From Hymenobacter gummosus (GTDB lineage Bacteria; Bacteroidota; Bacteroidia; Cytophagales; Hymenobacteraceae): a DNA stretch of 64,000 nt. The DNA is taken from assembly GCF_003970915.1 (NCBI RefSeq), contig NZ_RXOF01000013.1, positions 62,001 to 126,000 of the forward strand. The letters are read 5' to 3'. The notes under the pieces are model-generated. The model saw nothing but the letters and a program-made list of their open reading frames with translations. It did not search any database and was not told where the DNA came from. Below are positions 23,402 through 30,128 of the stretch, piece by piece. The position numbers and the translations under genes were made by a program. Each line of letters starts with the position of its first letter. Position 1 is the first letter of the stretch.

Positions 23402-24388
23402 CTACTGAGCCAGGGCTTCGGCGGTGGCGGCGGCCAGCTCCTGCTCGAGGTAGTCGACGAAGCGGGCGTAGGGGTCGAAGCCGACCACGTTGACGGCGTC
23501 GGCCACGAAGTTGGACAGGGCGTTGATATCGTAGAACAGCACCTCGCCGCTGCGGTCGTCCACCAGGTACTCGATGCCGCCCACGTCGATTTTGGCGGCG
23601 GCCACCAGGCGCTCCACGGCTTCGATAACCTCGGCCGGCGGGGTGGTGGATTCCACCTGGATGCCCTTTTTCGGCGCTTCCGTCAGGCAGAACTCGCCTT
23701 CGGTGGCCGGCTCGTCGGGAATCTGGCAGATTTCGGCCGGGCAGAGGTTGAAGCTGGTGCCGGTGGTATACACCTTCATGGCGTACAGAAACTTGCCGTT
23801 GAGCGTTTCCACCCGGGTGATGTGGCCGCCGCGGGGCTGCACAAACTCCTGCACCAGGGCCGTCTGGTCGATGCCCAGGTCAATTTGGCCCGCCTCCACG
23901 GCCGCCTGCAGGCCCTCGGGCGTATCGAAGCGCACGATGCCGGCGCCGCTGCCGCCGATGTTGACCTTCACCACCAGCGGAAACTGCAGCTCCCGGGCCG
24001 CGTCGGGAATGCGCGAGACGTGGTTGACCACCCGCGACTTGGGGAATTTCAGGCCCAGGCCGGCCAGCAGGTCGAGCTGCCGGGCCTTGTTGGTTTCGAT
24101 GCCCGAGGCCACCGTGCCGTTGATGACGCGCACGCCCAGGCGCTCCAGGTGCGTCAGAAAGCCGGCGGTGTGGAAAATGCCCTGCCCGTGCCCGCGCAGG
24201 TAGGCCGAGGAGCTCATGCGGTTAATCACCAGCCCGTAGCGGCTTTCCTGTTCGGACGGGTCGAAGAGGTGGTGGGCGGCGTCGATTTTTTCGTAGGGCA
24301 GGCCGCGGCGGTCCAGCTCGGCGAAAAGGGGCTTAAACCACTCGGGGTGCTCGTAATAAATGCCAATGGGCTTGGGGTACTGAGCCAT
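23402..24388 (-). CDS. ATP-grasp ligase (RimK/glutathione synthetase-like)
   Basis: A 328-residue soluble protein. It starts MAQYPKPIGIYYEHPEWFKPLF, continues with a pre-ATP-grasp Rossmann-like domain to about residue 100, then the ATP-grasp fold. PLVVKVNIGGSGAGIVRF supplies the nucleotide-binding Lys and glycine-rich loop, LVQEFVQPRGGHITRVETLNGK the central region, and GGIEYLVDDRSGEVLFYDINALSNF the Glu/Asn metal ligands. ATP-grasp enzymes join a carboxylate to an amine or thiol through an acyl-phosphate. The substrate is unknown. The ATG at 24388 was chosen because upstream in-frame sequence is Pro/Arg-rich and unconserved. It lies between a Cys-rich micro-ORF and the LLM monooxygenase in what looks like one SAM-controlled transcript. 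Confidence 0.83.
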   Translation of the reverse strand: MAQYPKPIGIYYEHPEWFKPLFAELDRRGLPYEKIDAAHHLFDPSEQESRYGLVINRMSSSAYLRGHGQGIFHTAGFLTHLERLGVRVINGTVASGIETNKARQLDLLAGLGLKFPKSRVVNHVSRIPDAARELQFPLVVKVNIGGSGAGIVRFDTPEGLQAAVEAGQIDLGIDQTALVQEFVQPRGGHITRVETLNGKFLYAMKVYTTGTSFNLCPAEICQIPDEPATEGEFCLTEAPKKGIQVESTTPPAEVIEAVERLVAAAKIDVGGIEYLVDDRSGEVLFYDINALSNFVADAVNVVGFDPYARFVDYLEQELAAATAEALAQ

Positions 24389-24626
24389 GTCGGGAAACAG
24401 CTTGACGAAATGAAAAGGCCACAGCGCCGCGCACGGGCGGCCAGGGCGGAGAAAAGTCGGAAAACGGGGGGGGGCGGCGGGCCGCGCCGGCAAAGGCCGC
24501 AGCTAGGCCACGGCGGGGCGCTGCAGCCAAGGAAGCCGCAGCAGCGGCGCGGCCGACGACAGAGCAGGCGCTAGGCGCGGCTCCGGGTCAGCGGCGGAAA
24601 CCAAGAAGGAGAAGAGGGTAGCTAGC

Positions 24627-24740
24627 TCAACAACAACAAGCCGCGGCAACCGAAGCCCAACAGGCAGCGCAACAACAGCACTGGGCCTGCGGAGCCTGAG
24701 AAGCGGAGGAGAAAGCGGCGAAGCGGTTGGTGGCAGCCAT
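24627..24740 (-). CDS. 37-residue Cys-rich micro-ORF after SAM-I riboswitch
   Basis: A small peptide with eight Cys in the last 17 residues, ending QCCCCAACWASVAAACCC. The ATG at 24740 sits two bases past the riboswitch P1 stem, so it is the first start codon the switch could control. Six of the eight Cys codons are TGT although the genome is GC-rich. Two readings fit: a leader peptide sensing cysteinyl-tRNA supply, or a metal- or thiol-binding or modified peptide made with the ATP-grasp enzyme encoded 238 bases further on. A longer in-frame start would lie inside the riboswitch and was rejected. Confidence 0.6.
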   Translation of the reverse strand: MAATNRFAAFSSASQAPQAQCCCCAACWASVAAACCC

Positions 24741-24742
24741 GC

Positions 24743-24870
24743 TTGTTTTTATATGGTCAGGACTTAGCTGTGCTGACCTTCGGTTGGCACCGTTCCCGGG
24801 AGAAAGCCTCCCGCGGATGGTTGCCGGCGCTTCGCAGAGCCTGTCTCTCCACGCCTCTGTATAAAAACAA
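24743..24870 (-). ncRNA. SAM-I (S-box) riboswitch
   Basis: Read on the minus strand, an 11-bp P1 stem pairs TTGTTTTTATA (complement of 24860-24870) with TATAAAAACAA (complement of 24743-24753). Inside are S-box blocks in order: GGAGAGACAGGC, GCGAAGCGCCGGCAACC, a hairpin CGGGAGGCTTTCTCCCG, AACGGTGCCAACC, and a P4-like hairpin GGTCAG...CTGACC. Downstream, GC then ATG follows P1 immediately. Forming P1 on S-adenosylmethionine binding would bury the A-rich stretch before the start codon, suggesting translational shut-off. Identification rests on recognised core sequences and the closing helix; a covariance-model search was not run. Confidence 0.9.
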
Positions 24871-24897
24871 TCCTTTAGTCGGAAAGAATTGGTAGGG

Positions 24898-24930
24898 CAA
24901 AGGTACAACCGCGCGCTTAAGAAAGCCAAA
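24898..24930 (-). promoter_or_regulatory. Promoter of the SAM-riboswitch operon
   Basis: Minus-strand TTTG (complement of 24927-24930), a 21-bp spacer, then TACCTTTG (complement of 24898-24905), a perfect TAnnTTTG -7 box. Transcription would start near 24890, about 20 bases before the riboswitch P1 stem. Good position and sequence fit. Confidence 0.65.
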
Positions 24931-24993
24931 CTTCCGGGCCGCGGCTGCCGGCGCGCGGTGCCCGGCCGGGTTTATCGGCCTTGTCAGTATGCC

Positions 24994-25311
24994 CTAGAAA
25001 ATGGAATTCCACCGGTCGGAGCCCTCGAATTCGCTGTAAAGGGCAAACCGCTGGCCCTGGGCGTCATACAGCAGCATCTGCGTCGGCAGCACCAGCACGG
25101 CGTAGCAGCTGCTCTTATCGGCCAGCACCACGCGGCGGCCGTCCACGCGGCAGTTGCGGCAGGGCATAAAGTCGCCCAGGTACACGCCGCGGTCAAACTC
25201 CCACGACGTGCTCTGGATGCGGGGAGCGGCGAATAATAACTGGTCCAGTACAAGGAAGAGGGCGGCGCCGCCCAGAATGGCTTGCAGCAGCTTGCGTTGC
25301 GACTTCAGCAT
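24994..25311 (-). CDS. Small membrane-anchored protein of unknown function
   Basis: A 105-residue protein with one N-terminal membrane segment (AILGGAALFLVLDQLLFAA, about 11-29) and an exported remainder with CRNCRVDGRRVVLADKSSC (three Cys) and several beta-like strands (AVLVLPTQMLLYD, RFALYSEF). No family was recognised. It stands alone on the minus strand upstream of the riboswitch promoter and is divergent from the secreted protein at 25426. Confidence 0.6.
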   Translation of the reverse strand: MLKSQRKLLQAILGGAALFLVLDQLLFAAPRIQSTSWEFDRGVYLGDFMPCRNCRVDGRRVVLADKSSCYAVLVLPTQMLLYDAQGQRFALYSEFEGSDRWNSIF

Positions 25312-25425
25312 GGATAAACGGCCTAGCTCTTGTAACGGGCCTAAGCTAAACAGGCAGCGGAAAATTATGGCTACGGCCAGCCGAAACCAACTACCTAGCC
25401 GCGGCCGACTTCCTACTTTTCGGGC

Positions 25426-26157
25426 ATGAAACCCATCTTGTTGCTGAGCCTGGTATTGGGGTGCGCGCTGCCGCTGACCGTGAACGGGACTTCCCTGCGT
25501 GCCCTACCGGCCGATACGGTACCGGGCCACACCCACCTAGTGCGCCGGCTGGTGCAAACCATGTGCGCCCAGCTGGCCGACCCTAAATCGGGCCCGGCCA
25601 GAAACATGACGCCGGCGGAAGCCACTCAATATGCGCAGCAGCTGTACGCCCGGGCCGTGAGCAGCCACAGCACCGCTTACCAGCAGCAGCTAAATGCCGC
25701 CGATAAAGCCGGCATCAGCCCCGATGCCGCAGTGCAACGAGTAGCCAAAGACGCCCAGGCCGCGCTGTGGCGCAACTGCGCCGCTTCGGTCGGGCTATTC
25801 TCGCAGCTGGCCCAGACGCAGCAGATAAAGCAGGTGCTGGCCGGCCGCCTCCTGGACATTGGCGCCGCCGAGCGGCGGGTGCTGCAGCCCGTGGCCCGCG
25901 CAGTCTGCCAGCAGCTGGCGGCTGCAGATAAGCAGCTGGCCATCAGCCAACGCCCCCTCCGCGAGCAGGACGTGCTGGTAGAAGGCAGCATCCGGAAAAG
26001 CCTGGCGGCGCAGCGGCCGCAGCTGGAAACGTTTTACAGCACCGCGCAGCTCAGCAACCAGGACTACATCCGGGAAATCATCGTCAAGGTCATGCTGCTG
26101 GTCGTCGGCCCGGAGGGCTGCGGGCAGTACGTGGTGCCGCCGGCCGCGGATGAGTAA
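25426..26157 (+). CDS. Secreted helical protein of unknown function
   Basis: A 243-residue exported protein. The signal sequence is MKPILLLSLVLGCALPLTVNG. The mature part is rich in Ala/Gln and predicted mostly helical (LVRRLVQTMCAQLAD, EATQYAQQLYARAVSSHSTAYQQQLNAA, RREVLQPVARAVCQQLAAADKQL-like blocks). It carries four Cys spaced so that two disulfides are possible (near 47, 117, 161 and 233). No known domain was recognised. Transcribed toward ruvX but separated from it by 156 bases containing a promoter. Confidence 0.6.
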   Translation: MKPILLLSLVLGCALPLTVNGTSLRALPADTVPGHTHLVRRLVQTMCAQLADPKSGPARNMTPAEATQYAQQLYARAVSSHSTAYQQQLNAADKAGISPDAAVQRVAKDAQAALWRNCAASVGLFSQLAQTQQIKQVLAGRLLDIGAAERRVLQPVARAVCQQLAAADKQLAISQRPLREQDVLVEGSIRKSLAAQRPQLETFYSTAQLSNQDYIREIIVKVMLLVVGPEGCGQYVVPPAADE

Positions 26158-26252
26158 GCGCGCCCGGCCCGCGAGTTGCCGCTTGCGGCGGGGCTGCTGG
26201 TAGTCGCGCCCGGCTTATGCCGCTGGTTTTCTGCTCTCCCGCCCGGGTCGCG

Positions 26253-26260
26253 TATCTTTG
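26253..26260 (+). promoter_or_regulatory. -7 box of the ruvX-def operon
   Basis: TATCTTTG is a perfect TAnnTTTG element 53 bases before the ruvX ATG. An 8-bp stem (CCCGCACC 26265-26272 with GGTGCGGG 26278-26285) follows in the presumed 5' leader. No clear -33 TTG was seen. Confidence 0.5.
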
Positions 26261-26313
26261 CGGGCCCGCACCGCGTTGGTGCGGGTTGTTTCGCCGCTCA
26301 TTGTCCAGCCCTT

Positions 26314-26733
26314 ATGCCCCGCCTGCTCGCCATCGACTACGGTAACAAGCGCGTGGGCCTGGCCGTGACGGACCCGCTGCAGCTCATTGCCACCCCGCTC
26401 GACACGATTCACAGCAAGGATCTGTTCGACTTCGTGAAGAAGTACCACCAGCAGGAAGGCGGGCTGGCCGGCATCATCGTCGGGATGCCCCGCACGCTCC
26501 TGAACGAGGCCACCGACGTGACTTCGGCCGTGGTGGGCGTGGTACGCAAGCTGCGCCGCGAGCTGCCCGAGGTGCCCGTGCACGAGGTTGACGAGCGGTT
26601 TACTTCGCGCATGGCCCACCAGGCCCTGCGCGACGGCGGCCTGGGCCAGAAAGCCCGCCGCGACAAAGCCCTGGTGGACCGCGTCAGCGCCACCATCATT
26701 CTGCAATCTTTTCTCGACTCCCGTCCGTTATGA
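26314..26733 (+). CDS. ruvX: Holliday junction resolvase-like RuvX (YqgF)
   Basis: A 139-residue RNase H-fold nuclease of the YqgF family, linked to Holliday junction resolution and 16S rRNA 5' processing. Motifs are LLAIDYGNKRVGLAVTDP (metal Asp D8), IIVGMPRTL, VHEVDERFTSRMA (second acidic residue) and KALVDRVSATIILQSFL (third Asp). The ATG at 26314 starts the conserved first strand; upstream in-frame sequence is not conserved. The stop overlaps the def start by four bases (ATGA), so the two genes are translationally coupled. Confidence 0.93.
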   Translation: MPRLLAIDYGNKRVGLAVTDPLQLIATPLDTIHSKDLFDFVKKYHQQEGGLAGIIVGMPRTLLNEATDVTSAVVGVVRKLRRELPEVPVHEVDERFTSRMAHQALRDGGLGQKARRDKALVDRVSATIILQSFLDSRPL

Positions 26734-27320
26734 TTTACCCCATCGTGGCCTACGGTGACCCGGTGCTGAAAGCCCGCGCCAAGGACATCCCGGCCGATTT
26801 CCCGGCCGATGAGCTGCAAAAGCTCATCGCCGACATGTACGAAACCATGTACTACGCCAACGGCGTGGGCCTGGCCGCTCCCCAAATCGGTAAGAGCGTC
26901 CGCCTGTTCGTTATCGACTCGGCCCCGATGGTGGACGACGATGAGGATGGCGACGACGCCCCGGCCGAAGTGGGCGTCAAGCGCGCCTTCATCAACCCCG
27001 TCATCCTGGACGAAACCGGCGAGGAATGGGGCTTCGAGGAAGGCTGCCTGAGCATTCCCGGCATCCGGGAGCGGGTGTTCCGCAAACCCGACATTGTCAT
27101 CCGCTACGAGGACGAAAACCGGCAGCTGCACGAGGAAGGCTTCTCGGGCATGACGGCCCGCGTGATTCAGCACGAGTACGACCACCTGGAGGGCGTGCTG
27201 TTTACCGATAAGATTTCGTCCTTTAAAAAGCAGATTATCAAGAACAAGCTCACCCGCATTGCCAAGGGCGACGCCAAGGCCGACTACCGCATGCGCTTTG
27301 CCGGGCAGCGCGGCCGCTAA
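26730..27320 (+). CDS. def: Peptide deformylase
   Basis: A 196-residue metalloenzyme that removes the formyl group from new proteins. All three motifs are present: GVGLAAPQIG, EEGCLSIPG with metal ligand C106, and QHEYDHLEG with H148, catalytic E149 and H152. An acidic insertion MVDDDEDGDDAPAEVG (about 68-83) is longer than in E. coli Def and typical of Bacteroidota. It overlaps ruvX by four bases. A terminator follows at 27351. Confidence 0.95.
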   Translation: MIYPIVAYGDPVLKARAKDIPADFPADELQKLIADMYETMYYANGVGLAAPQIGKSVRLFVIDSAPMVDDDEDGDDAPAEVGVKRAFINPVILDETGEEWGFEEGCLSIPGIRERVFRKPDIVIRYEDENRQLHEEGFSGMTARVIQHEYDHLEGVLFTDKISSFKKQIIKNKLTRIAKGDAKADYRMRFAGQRGR

Positions 27321-27350
27321 GCTGTACTTTCCGCTGATTTTCTTTTCCGA

Positions 27351-27376
27351 ACGCCCGGCCGAGCCGGGCGTTTTTG
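27351..27376 (+). terminator. Terminator of the ruvX-def operon
   Basis: ACGCCCGGC (27351-27359) pairs perfectly with GCCGGGCGT (27363-27371) around a 3-base loop, followed by TTTTTGC. Confidence 0.85.
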
Positions 27377-27414
27377 CTTTCTTTGGGTAGGCCAATCTGC
27401 CCCATCGTTTCCCT

Positions 27415-28398
27415 ATGCTCCGCCGCCCCGTCTTTGCTGGTTTGCTCGCCGCCGTGCTGTGGCTGGCGCCGCCCCGCCCCGATTCCCGCGCCTGGGGCTT
27501 CTACGGGCACCGCAGCATCAACCGGCTGGCCGTCTTCACCCTGCCGCCCGAAATGGTGGGCTTCTACAAAAGCCGCATCGAGTACCTCACGGTGCAGGCC
27601 ACCCGCCCCGACTCGCGCCGCAACGTGGTGCCCGGCGAGGCCCCGCGCCACTTCATCGACCTGGACGTGTACGGCGACTCGGCCGCCTACAAGCTGCCCC
27701 GCAACTACGCCGACGCCGTGGCCCGCTTCGGCGAGGACTCGCTGCAGCGCCACGGCATCGTGCCCTGGCACGTGGTGCGCATGAAAAACCAGCTCACCGA
27801 GGCCTTCCGCAGCCGCGACGCCGACCGCATTATCAGCCTCTCGGCCGATTTGGGGCACTACGTGGCCGATGCCTGCGTGCCCCTGCACACCACCCACAAC
27901 TACAACGGGCAGCTGACCAATCAGAAGGGCATCCACGGCCTGTGGGAATCCCGCCTGCCGGAGCTGCTGGCGGCCAATTACGACTTCTTCACCGGACCGG
28001 CGCCCTACCTCGTCAGCCCCACCGACGCCATCTGGGCCACCGTCACCCGCAGCAGCGCCGCCGTCGACTCGGTGCTGCGCTTCGAGCGGGAAGTGTCGCA
28101 GAAGATGCCGGAGGACCAGAAGTACTCCTTCGAGGACCGGGGCCGCAGCACCATGCGGGTGTACTCGCAGGAGTTTAGCCGCGAGTACCACCAGAAGCTG
28201 GGCGGGCAGGTAGAGCGGCAGATGCGCCTGGCCACGCGCCTGGTGGGCGCCTTCTGGTACACCTGCTGGGTGGATGCCGGCCAGCCCGACCTCAACAACC
28301 TGCCCAAGCTGACGGAAGCTCAAATACGCCAGCTCGCCCTGCAGGACAAGGAGGAAAAAGCGGCGCCGGCCGTGGAAACGCACGGCCACGTGGACTAG
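27415..28398 (+). CDS. Secreted zinc-dependent phospholipase C / S1-P1 nuclease fold protein
   Basis: A 327-residue exported protein. After the signal peptide (MLRRPVFAGLLAAVLWLAPPRPDSRA) the mature chain begins W-G-F-Y-G-H, matching the N-terminal Trp zinc ligand of this fold. Further His/Asp ligands appear in PRHFIDLDVYG, ISLSADLGHYVADACVPLHTTHN and KGIHGLWES. Family members cleave phospholipids or single-stranded nucleic acids. Which one applies here is undecided; Bacteroidota homologues are usually labelled zinc-dependent phospholipase C. A His-containing acidic tail ends the protein. The start at 27415 follows the def terminator. Confidence 0.85.
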   Translation: MLRRPVFAGLLAAVLWLAPPRPDSRAWGFYGHRSINRLAVFTLPPEMVGFYKSRIEYLTVQATRPDSRRNVVPGEAPRHFIDLDVYGDSAAYKLPRNYADAVARFGEDSLQRHGIVPWHVVRMKNQLTEAFRSRDADRIISLSADLGHYVADACVPLHTTHNYNGQLTNQKGIHGLWESRLPELLAANYDFFTGPAPYLVSPTDAIWATVTRSSAAVDSVLRFEREVSQKMPEDQKYSFEDRGRSTMRVYSQEFSREYHQKLGGQVERQMRLATRLVGAFWYTCWVDAGQPDLNNLPKLTEAQIRQLALQDKEEKAAPAVETHGHVD

Positions 28399-28403
28399 CT
28401 TTG
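28396..28403 (+). promoter_or_regulatory. -7 box upstream of the outer-membrane protein gene at 28443
   Basis: TAGCTTTG is a perfect TAnnTTTG match. Its TAG is the stop codon of the preceding gene, and the ATG lies 40 bases downstream. No convincing -33 element is visible. Confidence 0.45.
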
Positions 28404-28442
28404 CGCTTCTAACCGCTCATTTCCCTGTCACCAGTGTTTGCT

Positions 28443-29645
28443 ATGTCATTACTTTCCGCTCCGGGCAACGTCATCCGGGCCGCGGTCGGCGCCGCGCTAT
28501 TTCTGGGACTGACGCCGCTGGCCTGGGGGCAAAAAGGCGCCTTCCGCGCCGGCTACGTGGTGCTGGCCGCCACCCCGGCCGATACGCTGCGGGGCGAAGT
28601 CGATTTGTACCGTGCCGGCCGCGTCCAGCCCCAGGTGTTGTTTCGCACGGCCCAGCAGGCTCCCCGCACTTACGGGCTCGACGAGCTGCTGGCCGCCGGC
28701 GACGCAACCGGCCTGCAGTACCGGCGCTGCCAGGTGCCCAAGGGCGAAGCCAACGTGCCGGCCATGCTGCAGGTGCTGGTGGCCGGCCCGGCCAGCCTCT
28801 ACTCGGACCCCACCGGCCAGCTGCCCGCCCCGTTCTACCTCGACAAGCCGGGCCGGCAGCCCATGCCCCTAAAGCGGGAGCAGTTCATGCAGGTGCTGGA
28901 AACCGCTTTTGCCGATTGCCCGAGCCTGAGCGGCTCCCGCCGCTACGTGTACGCCGCCTCGGAGCTGCGCCAGTACGTAGCCTACTACAACCGTTGCGTG
29001 TACCCGCAGGCCACGATGCAAAATCAGCCGGTGTCGCGCAGCAAGGACCGCGTACGCCTGGGCGTGCAGGCGGGGCTGGCCCGGGTGTTTTTCTACCGTC
29101 CGTACAGGGCCGGCGGCAAGGCCCTTCCCGGAACTCTTACGCCCACGTTTGGCCTGCTCGCGACGCTGCCGCTCAACAACCACTTTGCCGTCTTCACGGG
29201 CTTTACTTACAACGGCTACCGCTCCGATAACTCCTTTAGCGAGCTGATACCCGGCTCCAGCTACCTCCGCACCTACCGCTACCAGACCAAAGGCTCGGTG
29301 GTACGCTGGCCCCTGGCACTGCGCATCACCGCCCGGCGGCCCGAGGCCCTCTGGCGCCCGTATTTCCAGGCCGGCATCCAGATGAGTTACCTGCTGGCCT
29401 CGGAGCTGAAGACACAGATCAGCCACCCCGACCCGAACACCCCGCAGGATGACGTATCGACTGCCGAATCCATTGATGGGCTGGGCCGGGGCCTGCACGG
29501 CGAAGCGGGCCTGCTGCTGCCCTGCGGCAAGGCCCGGCTGGGCATCGGCCTGCGGGGCGAGTCGACCAACGGCTTTCCGGTGCGGGGCCGCCTCTTTCTT
29601 ACCGACTTCCGCCAGCTTACCCTTGGCCTGACCTACTACCACTAA
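28443..29645 (+). CDS. Outer-membrane beta-barrel (PorT-like) protein
   Basis: A 400-residue exported protein with signal sequence up to LAWGQ. An N-terminal conserved region (FRAGYVVLAATPADTLRGEVDLYRAG...LRQYVAYYNRC) ends near residue 185. A C-terminal beta-barrel follows, with alternating strands such as RVRLGVQAGLARVFFY, LTPTFGLLATLPLNNHFAVFTGFTYNGY and FRQLTLGLTYYH ending in an aromatic-His C-terminus. The same architecture recurs in the gene at 30129, so they are paralogs. The ATG at 28443 was preferred to an upstream GTG at 28434. Function unknown. Confidence 0.78.
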   Translation: MSLLSAPGNVIRAAVGAALFLGLTPLAWGQKGAFRAGYVVLAATPADTLRGEVDLYRAGRVQPQVLFRTAQQAPRTYGLDELLAAGDATGLQYRRCQVPKGEANVPAMLQVLVAGPASLYSDPTGQLPAPFYLDKPGRQPMPLKREQFMQVLETAFADCPSLSGSRRYVYAASELRQYVAYYNRCVYPQATMQNQPVSRSKDRVRLGVQAGLARVFFYRPYRAGGKALPGTLTPTFGLLATLPLNNHFAVFTGFTYNGYRSDNSFSELIPGSSYLRTYRYQTKGSVVRWPLALRITARRPEALWRPYFQAGIQMSYLLASELKTQISHPDPNTPQDDVSTAESIDGLGRGLHGEAGLLLPCGKARLGIGLRGESTNGFPVRGRLFLTDFRQLTLGLTYYH

Positions 29646-29700
29646 CCCGGCCGTTTCTGGGTAGTGACAGGCTACTGCTGCTTTTACCACCCCTGCTCCA

Positions 29701-30072
29701 ATGAAAGGCTTCCTGACCATTGCCCTGCTCTCCGTTTCCAACCTGTTCATGACCTTCGCCTGGTACGGGCACCTGTACTTCAAGAAGCTGCCGTGGTTTG
29801 CCAAAACCGGGCTGGTGGGCGTGGTGCTGCTGAGCTGGGGGCTGGCCCTGTTTGAGTACGCCTTTCAGGTGCCGGCCAACCGCCTGGGCTTCGAGGAGAA
29901 TGGCGGGCCCTTCAGCCTGTTTCAGCTCAAGGTCATTCAGGAAGTCATTACGCTGACGGTGTTTACCCTGTGCGCCGTGTTCGTGTTCAAGTCCGACACG
30001 CTGCGCTGGAACCACCTCGTGGGCTTTGGGCTGCTGGTGGCGGCCGTGTACGTCATCTTCCGCAAGTGGTAA
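29701..30072 (+). CDS. DMT-family small membrane protein (DUF486)
   Basis: A 123-residue integral membrane protein with four hydrophobic segments (about 4-22, 36-55, 72-92 and 100-119). The motifs NLFMTFAWYGHL and LSWGLALFEYAFQVPANRLG are characteristic of DUF486/DMT-related proteins. Function is unknown; the family may be related to small multidrug-type transporters. It lies between the two PorT-like paralogs on the same strand. Confidence 0.87.
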   Translation: MKGFLTIALLSVSNLFMTFAWYGHLYFKKLPWFAKTGLVGVVLLSWGLALFEYAFQVPANRLGFEENGGPFSLFQLKVIQEVITLTVFTLCAVFVFKSDTLRWNHLVGFGLLVAAVYVIFRKW

Positions 30073-30128
30073 GGCAGGAGAATTGTCCAACCGTATTTTC
30101 GTAGAAATACTCTTTTTACAAGTTCAAC

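Noticed and set aside
24741-24929. Longer start for the Cys-rich micro-ORF
   Set aside because: The extra codons are the SAM-I riboswitch and its promoter downstream region; the RNA structure explains this sequence better.
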